Part shown: one piece after another, positions 33,334-44,615 of the stretch
How the letters are laid out: every line of letters starts with the position of its first letter
Numbering within the stretch: the stretch's first letter is position 1
NCBI RefSeq assembly: GCF_902712915.1
Contig: NZ_CACTIA010000005.1
Location: 3,074,501-3,138,500, forward strand
Direction of reading: 5' to 3'
Source: Acidiphilium sp. C61
GTDB lineage: Bacteria; Pseudomonadota; Alphaproteobacteria; Acetobacterales; Acetobacteraceae
Length of the DNA stretch: 64,000 bases
Program-made: the position numbers and the translations under genes
The notes under the pieces: model-generated
What the model saw: only the letters and a program-made list of their open reading frames with translations
Database searches by the model: none
Told to the model about the DNA's origin: nothing

Positions 33334-34557
33334 ATGGAGGATTTCCAGCCCCGCACGCCGGCTCCGCTGACCGCGGCGAAGCGGCGCGACATCGCCCGCC
33401 GTCTGGCCGCGGGCGAGAGCGCGCCCGCTGCAGCCGGCCGCGAAGCCAGCCCGCCGGCGGACGACCCAGCACGGCGCGTGCGCGACGCGGTGGCCGGGCG
33501 GGTCGGTCTGGTCAGCGTCAGCTTGCCCAATCTTGCCTATCCGCTCTGGGTCCGCGCCGGCAGCTGCGATGCCGCGGCCGCCATCGCGGCGGTGCGCGAG
33601 GCGGGCGGCGGGCTCGATCTGCCGTTCCTGCCGCACCGGATCATGGTGATCGGCGATGCCTATCTCGCCGTGGCACTCGCCGCTTCCTACCCGGATGCCG
33701 GGCTGGTCAGCGTCGAGCCGGTGCCGGACCGCGCCCGGCTGCACGCGCTCAACACGCTGCCATGGCGCCGCATCGCCACGATCCACAATCCCCTCGGCGT
33801 CGCCGGCACCCGCCTTGCCATCGTCACCGCCCCCGAAACCGGCGGCGAACGCCTGGTGCCGGACCCGAACGGCGAGATCGTGACGCTCGGGCTCGGCCAG
33901 GTATTGCAGCATTTCGGCTGGTCGAATGCCGACCTGCTGGTGATCGATCCGGCGGTCTGCCCCGATCTCGCCAATCCCGCGATCGACGCTGACCTTGCGG
34001 CCTTCAGGCGGATCATGATCCGCGCGGGCACGGCCGGCGGCGGGGCCGGGCTCGCCGCGCGCCTTCTGCCGCCCGCCTGGCGCGCCGGGGCGGCGCCGCA
34101 CCATCTCGTCTTCGATCGCGCCGCCGCCGGGCCGCGCGCCGCCGCCCGCCGCCAGAAAGTGTTCGACCTCGCCGGCGACAGCATCGCCTGCACCCTGCCC
34201 GCGCAGGGCTGGCGGCCGGCCGGGGAGACCGGGTTCTGCCTCGCGCCGCCCGCCGGGGGAGGGGATGTCCGGCTTTCGCTGCGCTGTTTTGCCGCGGGGG
34301 CGTCGGGGTTCGAGGTGGGGCTGCGGCTGCTGCCCGCGCCGGTGGCGCCGACACGGCTTGCGATCGGCTTCGCCGCCGCGGATACGGGCCGGCCGATCCA
34401 TCGCGCCGTGCGCGAGATCAGGCCGGGCGAGAGCGTGGTCTGGCGCTTCGACCTGCCGGTGTTTTTCGGCGAGGTCGACATCGTGTTCGAGGCCGCGGTG
34501 GCGGCGGGGGACGGGCCGGGCGGGTGGCTCGAACTCCACGATCCGGCCCTGCTCTGA
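33334..34557 (+). CDS. uncharacterised 407-residue protein
   Basis: I do not recognise this protein. Residues 1-75 are Ala/Pro/Arg-rich. A central part (about 95-240) has alternating hydrophobic strands with HRIMVIGDAYLAVALAASYP and VSVEPVPDRARLHALN. This looks like a Rossmann-type nucleotide or S-adenosylmethionine site of the FkbM-methyltransferase kind, followed by LLVIDPAVCPDL. The C-terminal 150 residues are beta-rich (VRLSLRCFAAG, VVWRFDLPVFFGEVDIVFEAAV). It sits between an M20 amidohydrolase and recO on the same strand. A surface-glycan or methyltransferase link is speculative. Confidence 0.6.
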   Translation: MEDFQPRTPAPLTAAKRRDIARRLAAGESAPAAAGREASPPADDPARRVRDAVAGRVGLVSVSLPNLAYPLWVRAGSCDAAAAIAAVREAGGGLDLPFLPHRIMVIGDAYLAVALAASYPDAGLVSVEPVPDRARLHALNTLPWRRIATIHNPLGVAGTRLAIVTAPETGGERLVPDPNGEIVTLGLGQVLQHFGWSNADLLVIDPAVCPDLANPAIDADLAAFRRIMIRAGTAGGGAGLAARLLPPAWRAGAAPHHLVFDRAAAGPRAAARRQKVFDLAGDSIACTLPAQGWRPAGETGFCLAPPAGGGDVRLSLRCFAAGASGFEVGLRLLPAPVAPTRLAIGFAAADTGRPIHRAVREIRPGESVVWRFDLPVFFGEVDIVFEAAVAAGDGPGGWLELHDPALL

Positions 34558-34576
34558 ACCGCGACGGGCCTTCAGG

Positions 34577-35332
34577 GTGGAGTGGAGCGAGCCGGCGATC
34601 GTCCTCAGCGTCGCTGCTTTCGGCGAGAGCGACCTGCGCGCCGTCGTCCTGACCGAGACGCAAGGCGCCTGGCACGGCCTCGCGCGCGGCGGGGCCGGCC
34701 GGCGCGGGGCGGCGATCTGGCAGGAAGGCAATCTGATCAACGCCCGCTGGGTCGCGCGGCTGCCCGAACAGCTCGGCAGCATCAGCGGCGAGCTGGTGCA
34801 TCCCGCCGCCGCGATCGCGATGGCGGACAAGCTGGCGCTGGCGGTGCTGCGCGCCGCCTGTGCCGTCGCGTCCGGGGCGCTGCCGGAACGCGAGCCCCAT
34901 CGCGGCGCCTTCATCCGGCTTGCCCGGCTGCTGGGCGGCATCGGCGTCGCCGGTGCTGCGCTGCCGGCGCTGGTGCGCTTCGAGCTGGAATTGCTGCGCG
35001 AGCTTGGCTACGGGCTCGACCTGTCGTGCTGCGCGCTGACCGGCACGGCGGCGGATCTCGCCTTCGTCTCGCCGCGCAGCGGCCGCGCCGTCTCGCGCGC
35101 CGCCGCCGGGGATTGGGCGCCGCGGCTGCTGAAGCTGCCTTCCTTCCTGCTCGACGAGGATGCCGCCGACGACGAGGCCGATCTCGCCGCCTGCCGCGAC
35201 GGCCTGGCCCTGACCGGCCATTTCCTCGCGCGCGATGCGTTCGGCGCGCGCCACGCCCCGCTTCCCACGTCCCGGCTCGACCTCTATGACCGGCTGACCC
35301 GCAGGCTGAACGGAGACGACGATGCCCGATGA
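34577..35332 (+). CDS. recO: DNA repair protein RecO
   Basis: A 251-residue RecFOR-pathway mediator that loads RecA on SSB-coated gaps. The N-terminal OB-fold has the typical [24 protein letters not shown], and the helical part includes [22 protein letters not shown]. As in many alphaproteobacteria, only the first part of the zinc-cysteine cluster is present. The GTG at 34577 (VEWSEPA) is the most plausible start, since the upstream frame is open but overlaps the preceding gene. The 3' end overlaps parC by 11 nt. Confidence 0.9.
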   Translation: MEWSEPAIVLSVAAFGESDLRAVVLTETQGAWHGLARGGAGRRGAAIWQEGNLINARWVARLPEQLGSISGELVHPAAAIAMADKLALAVLRAACAVASGALPEREPHRGAFIRLARLLGGIGVAGAALPALVRFELELLRELGYGLDLSCCALTGTAADLAFVSPRSGRAVSRAAAGDWAPRLLKLPSFLLDEDAADDEADLAACRDGLALTGHFLARDAFGARHAPLPTSRLDLYDRLTRRLNGDDDAR

Positions 35333-37556
35333 TCTCCTGGGCAATGTTCAGGACACGAAACTCGCCACCGCCCTTTCGGAGCGGTACCTTGCCTATGCGC
35401 TCTCGACCATCATGGCGCGGTCGCTGCCGGATGTGCGCGACGGGCTGAAGCCGGTCCATCGCCGGCTGATCTTCGCGATGCGCCAGCTTCGGCTCGATCC
35501 GGGCTCGGGCTTCAAGAAATGCGCCCGCGTGGTGGGCGACGTGATGGGCAAGTTCCACCCGCATGGCGACATGTCGATCTACGAGGCGCTGGTCCGCCTC
35601 GCGCAGGATTTCGCCTCGCGCTACCCGCTGATCGAGGGCCAGGGCAATTTCGGCAATATCGACGGCGATAACGCCGCGGCGATGCGCTACACCGAAAGCC
35701 GGCTGACCGAGGTCGCCGCCGCGTTGCTGGAGGGGATCGACGAGGACGCCGTCGATTTCCGCCCGACCTATGACAACGAGGATTCCGAGCCCGTCGTCCT
35801 GCCCGGCGCGTTTCCCAACCTGCTGGCCAATGGCGCGGCCGGCATCGCCGTCGGCATGGCAACCTCGATCCCGCCGCACAACGCGGCCGAGCTCTGCGCC
35901 GCCGCGATCCATCTGATCCGCCATCCTGATGCCGGGACCGCGGCGCTGCTCGATTTCGTGCAGGGGCCGGATTTCCCGACCGGCGGCGAACTGGTCGAGG
36001 ACCGTGCGACCCTGCTCTCCGCCTACGAGACCGGCCGCGGCTCGCTGCGGGTGCGGGCGCGCTGGAGCCGCAGCGACCTCAAGGGCGGGACGTGGCAGAT
36101 CGTCGTCACCGAAATTCCCTACCAGGTGCAGAAATCCCGCCTCATCGAGCAGGTCGCGCAGCTGATGTCCGAGCGCAAGCTGCCCTTGCTGGGCGACATC
36201 CGCGACGAAAGCACCGAGCGCGTGCGCATCGTGCTCGAGCCGAAATCGCGCACCGTCGATCCGGACATGCTGATGGCGAGCCTGTTCCGCGCCACCGCCT
36301 TCGAGCAGCGCTTCAGCATGAACATGAACGTGATCGACGCCGACCGCACGCCGCGGGTGATGGGGCTGCGCGAGATGCTGCGCGCCTGGCTCGATCACCG
36401 GCACGAGGTGCTGGAGCGGCGCTCCCGCCACCGGCTCGCCGCGATCGCCCGCCGGCTGGAAATCCTCGAAGGCTATCTCGCGGTCTTTCTCAATCTCGAC
36501 GAGGTGATCCGCATCATCCGCACCGAGGACGAGCCGAAACCCGCCCTCATCGCCGCCTTCACCCTGACCGACACCCAGGCCGAGGCCATCCTCAACATGC
36601 GGCTGCGCAGCCTGCGCCGGCTCGAGGAGATGGAAATCCGCAAGGAGCACAAGGCGCTGACCGCCGAGCGCGCGGCGCTGGATGCGATGATGGCCGATCC
36701 GGCGAAGCGCTGGGCGCGGATCGAGGCGGAAATCGAGGCGACGGCCAGCAAATTCGGCGGCGGCCCGGGCGCGCGGCGCACCACGATCAGCGGTGCTGCG
36801 GCGCTCACCGAGGTCGCGGTCGAGGCGCTGGTGGAGCGCGAGCCGCTCACCGTGATCCTGTCGGAGAAAGGCTGGATCCGCGCGCTCAAGGGCCATGCCG
36901 TGGCCGAGGCCGATCTGAAATTCAAGGAAGGCGACCGGCCGAAGGCGCTGCTGCGCTGCTCCAGCCTCGACCGGGTGACGGTTTTCGTGACCAATGGCCG
37001 GGTCTACAGCCTGCGCGCCGCCGAACTGCCGCGCGGCCGCGGCGATGGCCAGGCGATCCGGCTGGCGATCGATCTCGGCAACGAGGACGAGGTGGTGTCG
37101 CTGTTCATCGCCGATCCCGAGGCGCGCTATCTCGTTGCCGGCACCGACGGGCGGGGCTTCATCATCTCCGGCGCCGAGCTGGGTGCGGAGAAGCGCACCG
37201 GCAAGCAGATCCTCACCGTCCGGCCGGGGCAGGAGGCGATGCTGTGCCGCAAGATCGTGGGCGATCATCTCGCGGTGATCGGGCAGAACCGCAAGCTGCT
37301 GGTCTTCCCGCTCGACCAGGTGCCGGAAATGGCCCGCGGCGCCGGCGTGATCCTGCAGAAATACAAGGATGGCGGGCTGGCCGACGCCAAGGGCTTCACC
37401 CTTGCCGCCGGGCTGAGCTGGCGCCTTGGCGACAAGCTGCGCACCGAAACGCGGCTCGCCGAATGGCTGGGGGCGCGCGGCCAGGCCGGACGGCTGCCGC
37501 CGACCGGCTTCCCGCGCACCGGCACGTTCGGCCCGCCGGACGATGACGCGGGCTGA
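35322..37556 (+). CDS. parC: DNA topoisomerase IV subunit A
   Basis: A 744-residue decatenase subunit. It has [54 protein letters not shown] and the active-site tyrosine in AMRYTESRL. It has a shorter C-terminal domain than GyrA with no GyrA box, which separates it from gyrA (59996-62728). At the quinolone-determining positions it carries Met84 (E. coli ParC Ser80) and Glu88 (Glu84). It partners with ParE, which is not in this window. It overlaps recO upstream and the FUSC gene downstream by 14 nt. Confidence 0.95.
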   Translation: MPDDLLGNVQDTKLATALSERYLAYALSTIMARSLPDVRDGLKPVHRRLIFAMRQLRLDPGSGFKKCARVVGDVMGKFHPHGDMSIYEALVRLAQDFASRYPLIEGQGNFGNIDGDNAAAMRYTESRLTEVAAALLEGIDEDAVDFRPTYDNEDSEPVVLPGAFPNLLANGAAGIAVGMATSIPPHNAAELCAAAIHLIRHPDAGTAALLDFVQGPDFPTGGELVEDRATLLSAYETGRGSLRVRARWSRSDLKGGTWQIVVTEIPYQVQKSRLIEQVAQLMSERKLPLLGDIRDESTERVRIVLEPKSRTVDPDMLMASLFRATAFEQRFSMNMNVIDADRTPRVMGLREMLRAWLDHRHEVLERRSRHRLAAIARRLEILEGYLAVFLNLDEVIRIIRTEDEPKPALIAAFTLTDTQAEAILNMRLRSLRRLEEMEIRKEHKALTAERAALDAMMADPAKRWARIEAEIEATASKFGGGPGARRTTISGAAALTEVAVEALVEREPLTVILSEKGWIRALKGHAVAEADLKFKEGDRPKALLRCSSLDRVTVFVTNGRVYSLRAAELPRGRGDGQAIRLAIDLGNEDEVVSLFIADPEARYLVAGTDGRGFIISGAELGAEKRTGKQILTVRPGQEAMLCRKIVGDHLAVIGQNRKLLVFPLDQVPEMARGAGVILQKYKDGGLADAKGFTLAAGLSWRLGDKLRTETRLAEWLGARGQAGRLPPTGFPRTGTFGPPDDDAG

Positions 37557-39609
37557 TGCGCGACCCCGCCTGACCGATCGCGCGGGGCTGCCGCTGGCGG
37601 GCGGCAGCCTCGCGCTGAATTTCCGCGCCGTCTCGCTGCTTGAGGGGGTGCGCGCCGCGATCGCGGTTGCCGGCACGCTGGGCGCCGGCGCCTTGCTCGG
37701 CCTGCCGCAGCTCGGCCTTGCGGCACTCGGCGCGCTGCTCGCCTGTTTCACCGATCCGGGCGGCGCGCTGCGCGCCCGCCTGCCGCCAATGCTGGTCTTC
37801 GGCGTCGGCGGGGCGATCTGCCTCGGCCTGTTCCGCTTGCTGGACGGGGTGAGCCCGCTGCTGGCCATTCCGGTCGCCGGGCTCGGCATCTTCTGTTGCA
37901 GCCTCGCGCGGATCTATGGTCAGGGCGGGCTGCTCGCCGGCAACCTGCTGGCCGTGACCATCGTCCTCGCGCTCGACATGCCGACCGGCTCGCCCCTCGC
38001 CGCAGCGCATGCGGCGTTCGGCTTCTGGGCGGGAGCCGCGGAAGCCGCGATCCTGACCCTCGCCCTCTGGCGCATCCGCCCGTTCGGCCCGGCGCGCGCC
38101 GCGCTGGCGGATGCGGCGCTGGCGCTCGCCGAACTGGCCCGCGACCTTGCCGAACGCGAGGCGGATCCCGGCGGCGAGACCGGGTTCGACCTGCACGCCC
38201 GCGGCCATCGCCGGGCGGTGCGCGAGGCGATCGAGCGCGCCCGCGCCGTGATCCTGGCCACGCTGCGCCGGCGCGGCGCCGCCAGCCAGCGGGCGAACGT
38301 GCTCGTGCTCCGCATCGCCACGTTCGACCAGCTGTTCGGCGCGCTGATCGCGCTGGGCGAGGACATGGCCGCGCATGGCGGCGGCGATCAGGCGTCCCGC
38401 CGGGCGGCGGCGGGCATTGGCGACGTGCTGGCGGCGATGGCCCCGGCGCTGGAGGCGGGCCAGTCGCTCGACACCCCTGGCTTCCGCGCCGCACTCGGCG
38501 CGCTGCGCGAGGGGGCGGTCATCGCCTTGGGCGATCCGGCGCGGCGCCGGCCGCTCGCCGCGGCGCTCGACCGGCTTTCGGTGCTCATCACCGTCTCGAA
38601 CGCACCCGGCGCGCCGGTCGCGGCCGAGAGCGCGCAGCCCGGGCTGATCGCCGCCATCCTCGCGCCGCTGCGCTCCAATCTCACCCTGGCGTCGGTGCCG
38701 CTGCGCCATGCGCTGCGGACGACACTGGTCGCCACCCCGGTTCTCGCCTTCGTCGCCTGGCTCGGCAACCCGTTCGGCCACTGGCTCGCCATCACCGTGA
38801 TCCTCGTGCTGCAGCCGCATTTCTCGGCCACCTGGGTGCGCGCGGTCGAGCGGGTCGGCGGCACGGTCGCCGGCGGGCTGCTCGCCGCCGGCATCGGCCT
38901 CTTGGTGCACACGAGGCTGGATCTCGCAGTGGCGATGGTGCCGCTCACCATGTTCGCCTTCGCCGTGCGCGGGGTGAACTACAGCGCCTGGGTCGTGCTG
39001 CTCACGCCGATGATCGTGCTGCTGATCGAGCAGATCGATCCGGGAGCGAACCAGTGGGTCGTCGCCGCCTCGCGCGTCGGCTTCACGCTGGCCGGCGGCA
39101 TCCTCGCGGTGGCCGCCAATCTCGTGCTCTGGCCGAGTTTCGAGGGCAACCGGCTTGGCGCGGCGCGGCTTGAGGCCATCGCCGCGCACCGCGCCTATCT
39201 CGTCGCGACCTTCGCCCATCTGGCCGCCGCGGCGCCGCCGCCCGAGGCCGCCCGCCGGCAGGCGGGGCTGGCGAGCAACAATCTCGAAGCCTCGATCGCG
39301 CGGGTGATGATGGAGCCGCACCGCGATGACGACAAGCTGCTGCGCGCCGCGATCGTCACCGATGCCGCCCTGCGCCGCACCGCCGGCAGGCTGGCGGCGC
39401 TCGCCCTCGAACCCCGGCCGGAGGCGGCGTTCAGGGCAGGCTGCCAGGCCTGGGGCGCGGCGCTCGCCGCCTGGTTCGATCCCGACCTGCCGGATCCGCC
39501 GCCCTTGCCCCCGCCGGTAGGCCTGCCCGCGATCGATGAGGGGCTTGCGCGGCTGGCCCGGCAGGCCGAACTTGTCCGCGAACGCGTGACGTCGGAGACC
39601 ACCGCATGA
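37543..39609 (+). CDS. FUSC-family inner-membrane transporter
   Basis: A 688-residue protein with two hydrophobic blocks, each with several membrane segments (about residues 35-165 and 375-520), separated by a helical cytosolic domain. This is the layout of the fusaric acid resistance/AaeB-type exporters. Typical features are [29 protein letters not shown] in the second block and [13 protein letters not shown]. It probably exports aromatic or other weak acids, useful in an acidophile, but the substrate is unknown. No linked membrane-fusion protein or outer-membrane channel gene is next to it. The start at 37543 lies inside the parC end; a further ATGA overlap joins it to the next gene. Confidence 0.82.
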   Translation: MTRADARPRLTDRAGLPLAGGSLALNFRAVSLLEGVRAAIAVAGTLGAGALLGLPQLGLAALGALLACFTDPGGALRARLPPMLVFGVGGAICLGLFRLLDGVSPLLAIPVAGLGIFCCSLARIYGQGGLLAGNLLAVTIVLALDMPTGSPLAAAHAAFGFWAGAAEAAILTLALWRIRPFGPARAALADAALALAELARDLAEREADPGGETGFDLHARGHRRAVREAIERARAVILATLRRRGAASQRANVLVLRIATFDQLFGALIALGEDMAAHGGGDQASRRAAAGIGDVLAAMAPALEAGQSLDTPGFRAALGALREGAVIALGDPARRRPLAAALDRLSVLITVSNAPGAPVAAESAQPGLIAAILAPLRSNLTLASVPLRHALRTTLVATPVLAFVAWLGNPFGHWLAITVILVLQPHFSATWVRAVERVGGTVAGGLLAAGIGLLVHTRLDLAVAMVPLTMFAFAVRGVNYSAWVVLLTPMIVLLIEQIDPGANQWVVAASRVGFTLAGGILAVAANLVLWPSFEGNRLGAARLEAIAAHRAYLVATFAHLAAAAPPPEAARRQAGLASNNLEASIARVMMEPHRDDDKLLRAAIVTDAALRRTAGRLAALALEPRPEAAFRAGCQAWGAALAAWFDPDLPDPPPLPPPVGLPAIDEGLARLARQAELVRERVTSETTA

Positions 39610-40133
39610 GCGAACAACGCCCATCCCGCCGCAATGGCGGCGTCGTGCGCATCATCGAGGCGCTGCTGTTCGGCGGCCGCTGGCTGCTGGCGCCGCTCTA
39701 TCTCGCGATGCTGGTGCTGCTGGCGCTGATCGTCGCACGGTTCATCGTCGAGCTCATCCATGCCGCCCCCGGCCTGATCGCGATGAGCGAGACGCAGGTG
39801 ATCATGGCGACGCTGTCTCTGATCGACCTCTCGCTCACCGCCAACCTGATCGTGCTCGTGATACTCTCCGGCTACGAGAATTTCGTCGCCCGCATCACCC
39901 TGGCGGAAGGCGACCGCAGGCCGGAATGGATGGGCAGCATCGATTTCGGCGGGCTCAAGCTGAAAATGCTGGGCTCGATCACCGTGATCGCGGCGGTGCA
40001 TGTGCTGCGGGTGTTTCTCGAGGTGCGCGCCGAGCCCGACCGCGTCGTGCTGTATCAGTCAGGCCTGATGCTGGCCCTGGTGCTCACCGGCCTATTGCTG
40101 GCGCTGACCGACCGCATCGCCGGTCACGACTGA
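39606..40133 (+). CDS. YqhA/UPF0114-family membrane protein
   Basis: A 175-residue protein with three to four membrane segments (about 27-50, 65-88, 120-140, 147-167). The conserved signatures of the UPF0114 family are visible: LFGGRWLLAPLYLAML, LIDLSLTANLIVLVILSGYENFV and WMGSIDFGGLKLKMLGSITVIAAVHVLR. The function is unknown. It is coupled by ATGA to the FUSC transporter, suggesting a joint role. It ends 10 nt into the convergent glycosyltransferase gene. Confidence 0.88.
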   Translation: MSEQRPSRRNGGVVRIIEALLFGGRWLLAPLYLAMLVLLALIVARFIVELIHAAPGLIAMSETQVIMATLSLIDLSLTANLIVLVILSGYENFVARITLAEGDRRPEWMGSIDFGGLKLKMLGSITVIAAVHVLRVFLEVRAEPDRVVLYQSGLMLALVLTGLLLALTDRIAGHD

Positions 40134-41140
40134 AGCAGCGCCGCGAGGAAGCGGCGGAACCGGTCGGGCTCCACTGTATAGGCCTGCGGCGCGGTCTCGT
40201 GGATGCCCTCGCTCAGCAGGCCGATCCGCTGGCCGCGCAGTGCCGCGATCGCCGACTGGTCGAGCGCGTGGCAGCGGATCACGCCGGTCACGCAATCCGG
40301 CCCGGCAAAGATCGCGTTGTGCAGCCCCGAGCCCATCGGCCCCACGATCGCCCGCGCGCCGGCGAACAGCCCCATCTGTTCGGCGAAGGGCAGGGTTTCC
40401 GGCCGCAGCACGGCGAAGCCGAATTCGTCGCGGGCGATCGCGGCGATCTCGTCCTCGTTGGCGTAGCGGCGCTGCGGCGCATGCGGGTTGGCGAAATCGC
40501 CGCGGGCAACGAAGATCCGCTCCATCGGCATTGCCGGCGGGCGGGCGATGCGGGAGAGCATGTGGTCGATCAGCCCGCCCGTGAGCGGGTGATATCCGCC
40601 TGTGCGGCCGAGCAGCGGCAGGATGATGGCGTGGTCGAGATCGAGCTGCTCGCGCGCGGAATCGTACCAGATGGCCTCATCTGTATCGACACCGAAATGA
40701 TCGCGCATGATCGCGATGAACCAGTCCGGCATCTCGCGGTCGAGCACCGGGCGGACCCCGTCGAGCAGCGACAGGAACCGGATGGCCAGCAGCAGCTTCG
40801 GCAGCATCTCGATCAGCAGATGGCCATAGACCCGCACGCCCCAGCCGTGAAAGACGAAGCCCGGCCGGGTCTCGCGCCGCACCGGCAGGGCGGCGAGATG
40901 CGCCGGCATCGCCCCGTCCTCCTGCTGCACGATTCGGCGAACATAGACAGGCATGACGCTCTCGTCGTCGAGCAGCGCGCCGCCATGCCAGACCAGCCCC
41001 GGCCCGGCGAGGCGCGCCCGCATCGGCCCGAGCATGGCGAGGTCGAAGGCCGCGCGCGGCGCCTCGGCGTGAAGCCGGATCCATTCCGGCGCGATGAACT
41101 CCGCATCCGCCGGCCGGGGGATGGGCAGGGCCGCCGGCAT
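40124..41140 (-). CDS. glycosyltransferase family 61 (DUF563) protein
   Basis: A protein of about 338 residues with the GT61 signatures YGHLLIEMLPKLLLAIRFLSLLDG, a central RTGGYHPLTGG region and the C-terminal GPMGSGLHNAIFAGP, in which a glycine-rich turn and His are conserved. Such enzymes add pentose or hexosamine residues to surface glycans in bacteria; donor and acceptor are unknown. The start is uncertain: I use the ATG at 41140, 65 nt after the pepA stop. The frame is open upstream and coding-like for another 20 codons, but has no usual start codon there. Confidence 0.78.
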   Translation of the reverse strand: MPAALPIPRPADAEFIAPEWIRLHAEAPRAAFDLAMLGPMRARLAGPGLVWHGGALLDDESVMPVYVRRIVQQEDGAMPAHLAALPVRRETRPGFVFHGWGVRVYGHLLIEMLPKLLLAIRFLSLLDGVRPVLDREMPDWFIAIMRDHFGVDTDEAIWYDSAREQLDLDHAIILPLLGRTGGYHPLTGGLIDHMLSRIARPPAMPMERIFVARGDFANPHAPQRRYANEDEIAAIARDEFGFAVLRPETLPFAEQMGLFAGARAIVGPMGSGLHNAIFAGPDCVTGVIRCHALDQSAIAALRGQRIGLLSEGIHETAPQAYTVEPDRFRRFLAALLQS

Positions 41141-41204
41141 CGCGGCGCCGGCGAGGCGGATCCGCGGGATCGCGCCGCCCGCCGCGCGCAGCAGGCCGGA
41201 GGCT

Positions 41205-42749
41205 TCAGCGCTCGTAATGGTCGGCCACCAGCCGGTCGAGCAGGCGCACGCCGTAGCCGGTCGCACCTCTCGGGCCGACCGCGCCCTCCTTCGTCGCCCA
41301 GGCCATGCCGGCGATGTCCAGATGCGCCCAGGGCACCTTGTTGACGAAGCGCTGGAGGAACTGCGCCGCGGTGATCGAGCCGCCGGCCCGGCCGCCGCCG
41401 ATATTCTTCATGTCGGCGATGTCGCAATCGATCAGCTTGTCATAGGCATCGCCCATCGGCATCCGCCACACGCCCTCGCCGGTGATCTTCGCCGCCTCGG
41501 CGAGCTGGCCGGCCAGCGTGTCGTCGTTCGAGAACAGGCCGGCATTCTCATGGCCGAGCGCCACGATGATCGCCCCGGTCAGGGTCGCGAGGTCGATCAT
41601 GAAGCGCGGCTGGAACCGCTCCTGCGCGTAGGTCAGCACATCCGCCAGCACCAGCCGCCCCTCGGCGTCGGTATTGAGCACCTCGATCGTCTGGCCCGAG
41701 AGGGAGGTGACCACATCGCCCGGCCGCTGCGCGCTGCCGGAGGGCATGTTCTCGACCAGCCCGACCAGCCCGACCGCGTCGACCCGCGCCTTGCGCCCGG
41801 CCAGTGCCGCCATCAGCCCGATCACCGTGCCGGCGCCAGCCATGTCCCATTTCATGTCCTCCATCCCGGCGGCGGGCTTGATCGAGATGCCGCCGGTATC
41901 GAAGGTCACGCCCTTGCCGATGAAGACCAGCGGATCGCGCGGGACGGCGCGTGCCTTGCGCGCGGGTTTCACCGCCTGCTTCGCCTGCGCCTTGCGGCCG
42001 CCGGCCGGGGCTTCCGGCTCGGAGGCGCCGAGCCATTGCATCACCACCACGCGCGGCTCGTTGACGCTGCCGCGGGCAACGCCGAGCAGCGCGCCGAAGC
42101 CGCGTTTCTCAAGGTCGCGCTGGTCCATCACCTCGACCTTCACGCCGAGCGACTTCAGCGCCTTCGCACGGTCGGCCATCTCGGCCGGGGTGAGGATGTT
42201 GGCGGGCTCGGAGACGAGGTCGCGCGTCAGCTCCACCCCGGCGGCGAGGGCGGCGAGCGGCGTGAAGGCGGTGCGCGTCGCGGCGGCATCCGGCGCCAGC
42301 ACCGTGAGGCGGGCGAGTTTCGGCCTCTGCTCCTCCTTCTGGCGGGTGCGGTAGCGATCGAACCGGTAGCTGCGCAGCCGCGCGCCGAGGGCGGCATGGG
42401 CGAGCAGGGCGGGTTCGAGCGCATCGGCGGCGAGGGCTGCCACCGGCTCCCTCAGCAGCATCGCCGCGGCGGAGGCGCCGGCGCTTTCGGCGCGATGCGG
42501 TGTCACGTCCTCGGCGGCGCCGAGGCCGATCAGCACGACCCGGTCGAGACCGCCGCCGGGCGCGATCAGCGTCGCGGTCTGGCCGCGCTTGCCGGTGAAG
42601 CGCGCCGCCGCCATCGCCCGGGCGAGGCCGCCATCGAGTGCCGCATCGAGTGCTGCCGCCACCCCCTCCGGTGCGGCCCCCTCGGCCAGCAGCAGGGCGA
42701 GGGCGCCGCTTTCGGGCAGCGCGGTCTTGGCAAAGCCGATGTCGATCAT
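41205..42749 (-). CDS. pepA: leucyl aminopeptidase (cytosol aminopeptidase)
   Basis: A 514-residue M17 metallo-exopeptidase, hexameric and cytosolic, removing N-terminal residues from peptides. The catalytic domain shows GKGVTFDTGGISIKP, MKWDMAGAG, NTDAEGRL (family signature) and IDLATLTGA. PepA of this type can also bind DNA as an architectural factor, which is not shown here. A lysine/arginine-rich segment of about 30 residues (about 242-271) lies just before the catalytic core, longer than in most homologues. It is divergent from cysQ across a 92-bp gap. Confidence 0.94.
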   Translation of the reverse strand: MIDIGFAKTALPESGALALLLAEGAAPEGVAAALDAALDGGLARAMAAARFTGKRGQTATLIAPGGGLDRVVLIGLGAAEDVTPHRAESAGASAAAMLLREPVAALAADALEPALLAHAALGARLRSYRFDRYRTRQKEEQRPKLARLTVLAPDAAATRTAFTPLAALAAGVELTRDLVSEPANILTPAEMADRAKALKSLGVKVEVMDQRDLEKRGFGALLGVARGSVNEPRVVVMQWLGASEPEAPAGGRKAQAKQAVKPARKARAVPRDPLVFIGKGVTFDTGGISIKPAAGMEDMKWDMAGAGTVIGLMAALAGRKARVDAVGLVGLVENMPSGSAQRPGDVVTSLSGQTIEVLNTDAEGRLVLADVLTYAQERFQPRFMIDLATLTGAIIVALGHENAGLFSNDDTLAGQLAEAAKITGEGVWRMPMGDAYDKLIDCDIADMKNIGGGRAGGSITAAQFLQRFVNKVPWAHLDIAGMAWATKEGAVGPRGATGYGVRLLDRLVADHYER

Positions 42750-42841
42750 GCCGTCTTGTCCCGTTTTCCGTTTCGTTTTGCGTCGCGAACCAGCATGCCC
42801 GCCAATTTGGCGTTTTCCAAGCCCCGCGATATCAGGCGCGC

Positions 42842-43612
<771 letters not shown>

Positions 43613-43633
43613 AGGTGTGGGCCGTGCGCTCGC

Positions 43634-44530
43634 TCAGGGCGCCGGCCAGAGCCAGGCCGCGCCCCGCACGCCCGAGGAATCGCCGTGCTTGTTGCGGACC
43701 ACCGGCGTGTCGAACGTATCGCTGATGATGTAGGGTTTCATCAGCCCCGGCAGGTCGGTGTAGAGATGGTCGAGGTTGGACAGCCCGCCGCCCAGCACGA
43801 TCACGTCCGGGTCGAGGATGTTCACGATCATCGCGAGGCCCCGGGCCAGCCGCTCGGCATGTGTCGCGAGGGCGCGGATGGCGCGCTCCTCGCCGGCGGC
43901 GGCGCGTGCCGGCAGGCGGCCGGCATCGCGCGCACCCGGCCCATCGGCCTCGGCGGCGAGGGCGGGGCCGGCGATATAGGTTTCGAGGCACCCGGACTTG
44001 CCGCACCAGCACCGGCGCAGCGGCATTTCCTCCATGCGCGGCCAGGGCAGCGGGGTATGGCCCCATTCGCCGGCGATGTGATGCCGCCCTTCCAGCACCT
44101 TGCCGTCGACCACGATGCCGCCGCCGCAGCCGGTGCCGATGATCACGCCGAACACGCAATGCGCGCCCGCGCCCGCGCCATCCGCCGCCTCGCTCATCGC
44201 GAAGCAGTTCGCGTCGTTCGAGACGCGCACGGGCCGGCCGAGCTTGGTTTCGAGGTCCTTGTCGAACGGATTGCCGTTCAGCCGCTCGGAATTGGCGTTC
44301 TTGACCAGGCCGGTGGCCGGGCTGATCGTGCCGGGAATGCCGATGCCGACCCCGTGCGCCGTGCCGAGCTGCGCCTCCGCCTCCCGCACCAGTTCGGCGA
44401 TGGTCTCGATCGTGCGGCCGTAATCCTGGGGGGTGGGCACGCGCTTGCGATGCGCGAGCGAGCCGTCCGGCATCAGCGCCGCGATCTCGATTTTGGTCCC
44501 GCCCAGGTCGATGCCGATGCGATAGGTCAT
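43634..44530 (-). CDS. ROK-family sugar kinase (fructokinase/glucokinase type)
   Basis: A 298-residue ATP-dependent hexose kinase. It has the N-terminal phosphate loop IGIDLGGTKIE, SNDANCFAMSEA (catalytic Asp), GTGCGGGIVV and AGEWGHTPL. The ROK zinc motif CWCGKSGCLETY follows, then IVLGGGLSN. It resembles Mak/fructokinase of proteobacteria most, but glucose or mannose could be the substrate. No transporter or sugar regulator is adjacent. It is divergent from the TusA-like gene and convergent with cysQ. Confidence 0.87.
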   Translation of the reverse strand: MTYRIGIDLGGTKIEIAALMPDGSLAHRKRVPTPQDYGRTIETIAELVREAEAQLGTAHGVGIGIPGTISPATGLVKNANSERLNGNPFDKDLETKLGRPVRVSNDANCFAMSEAADGAGAGAHCVFGVIIGTGCGGGIVVDGKVLEGRHHIAGEWGHTPLPWPRMEEMPLRRCWCGKSGCLETYIAGPALAAEADGPGARDAGRLPARAAAGEERAIRALATHAERLARGLAMIVNILDPDVIVLGGGLSNLDHLYTDLPGLMKPYIISDTFDTPVVRNKHGDSSGVRGAAWLWPAP

Positions 44531-44615
44531 GATCTGTCCCGTCCGTTGCGTTCGTCGCCTCTATCACGCCATTGGGCCTATTGCTCAAGAGGCGGCGAGG
44601 CGTCACCATGCCGTC

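Noticed and set aside
34911..37889. A 992-codon minus-strand open frame opposite parC
   Set aside because: Same reason: antisense shadow of recO, parC and the FUSC gene, with no recognisable motif.
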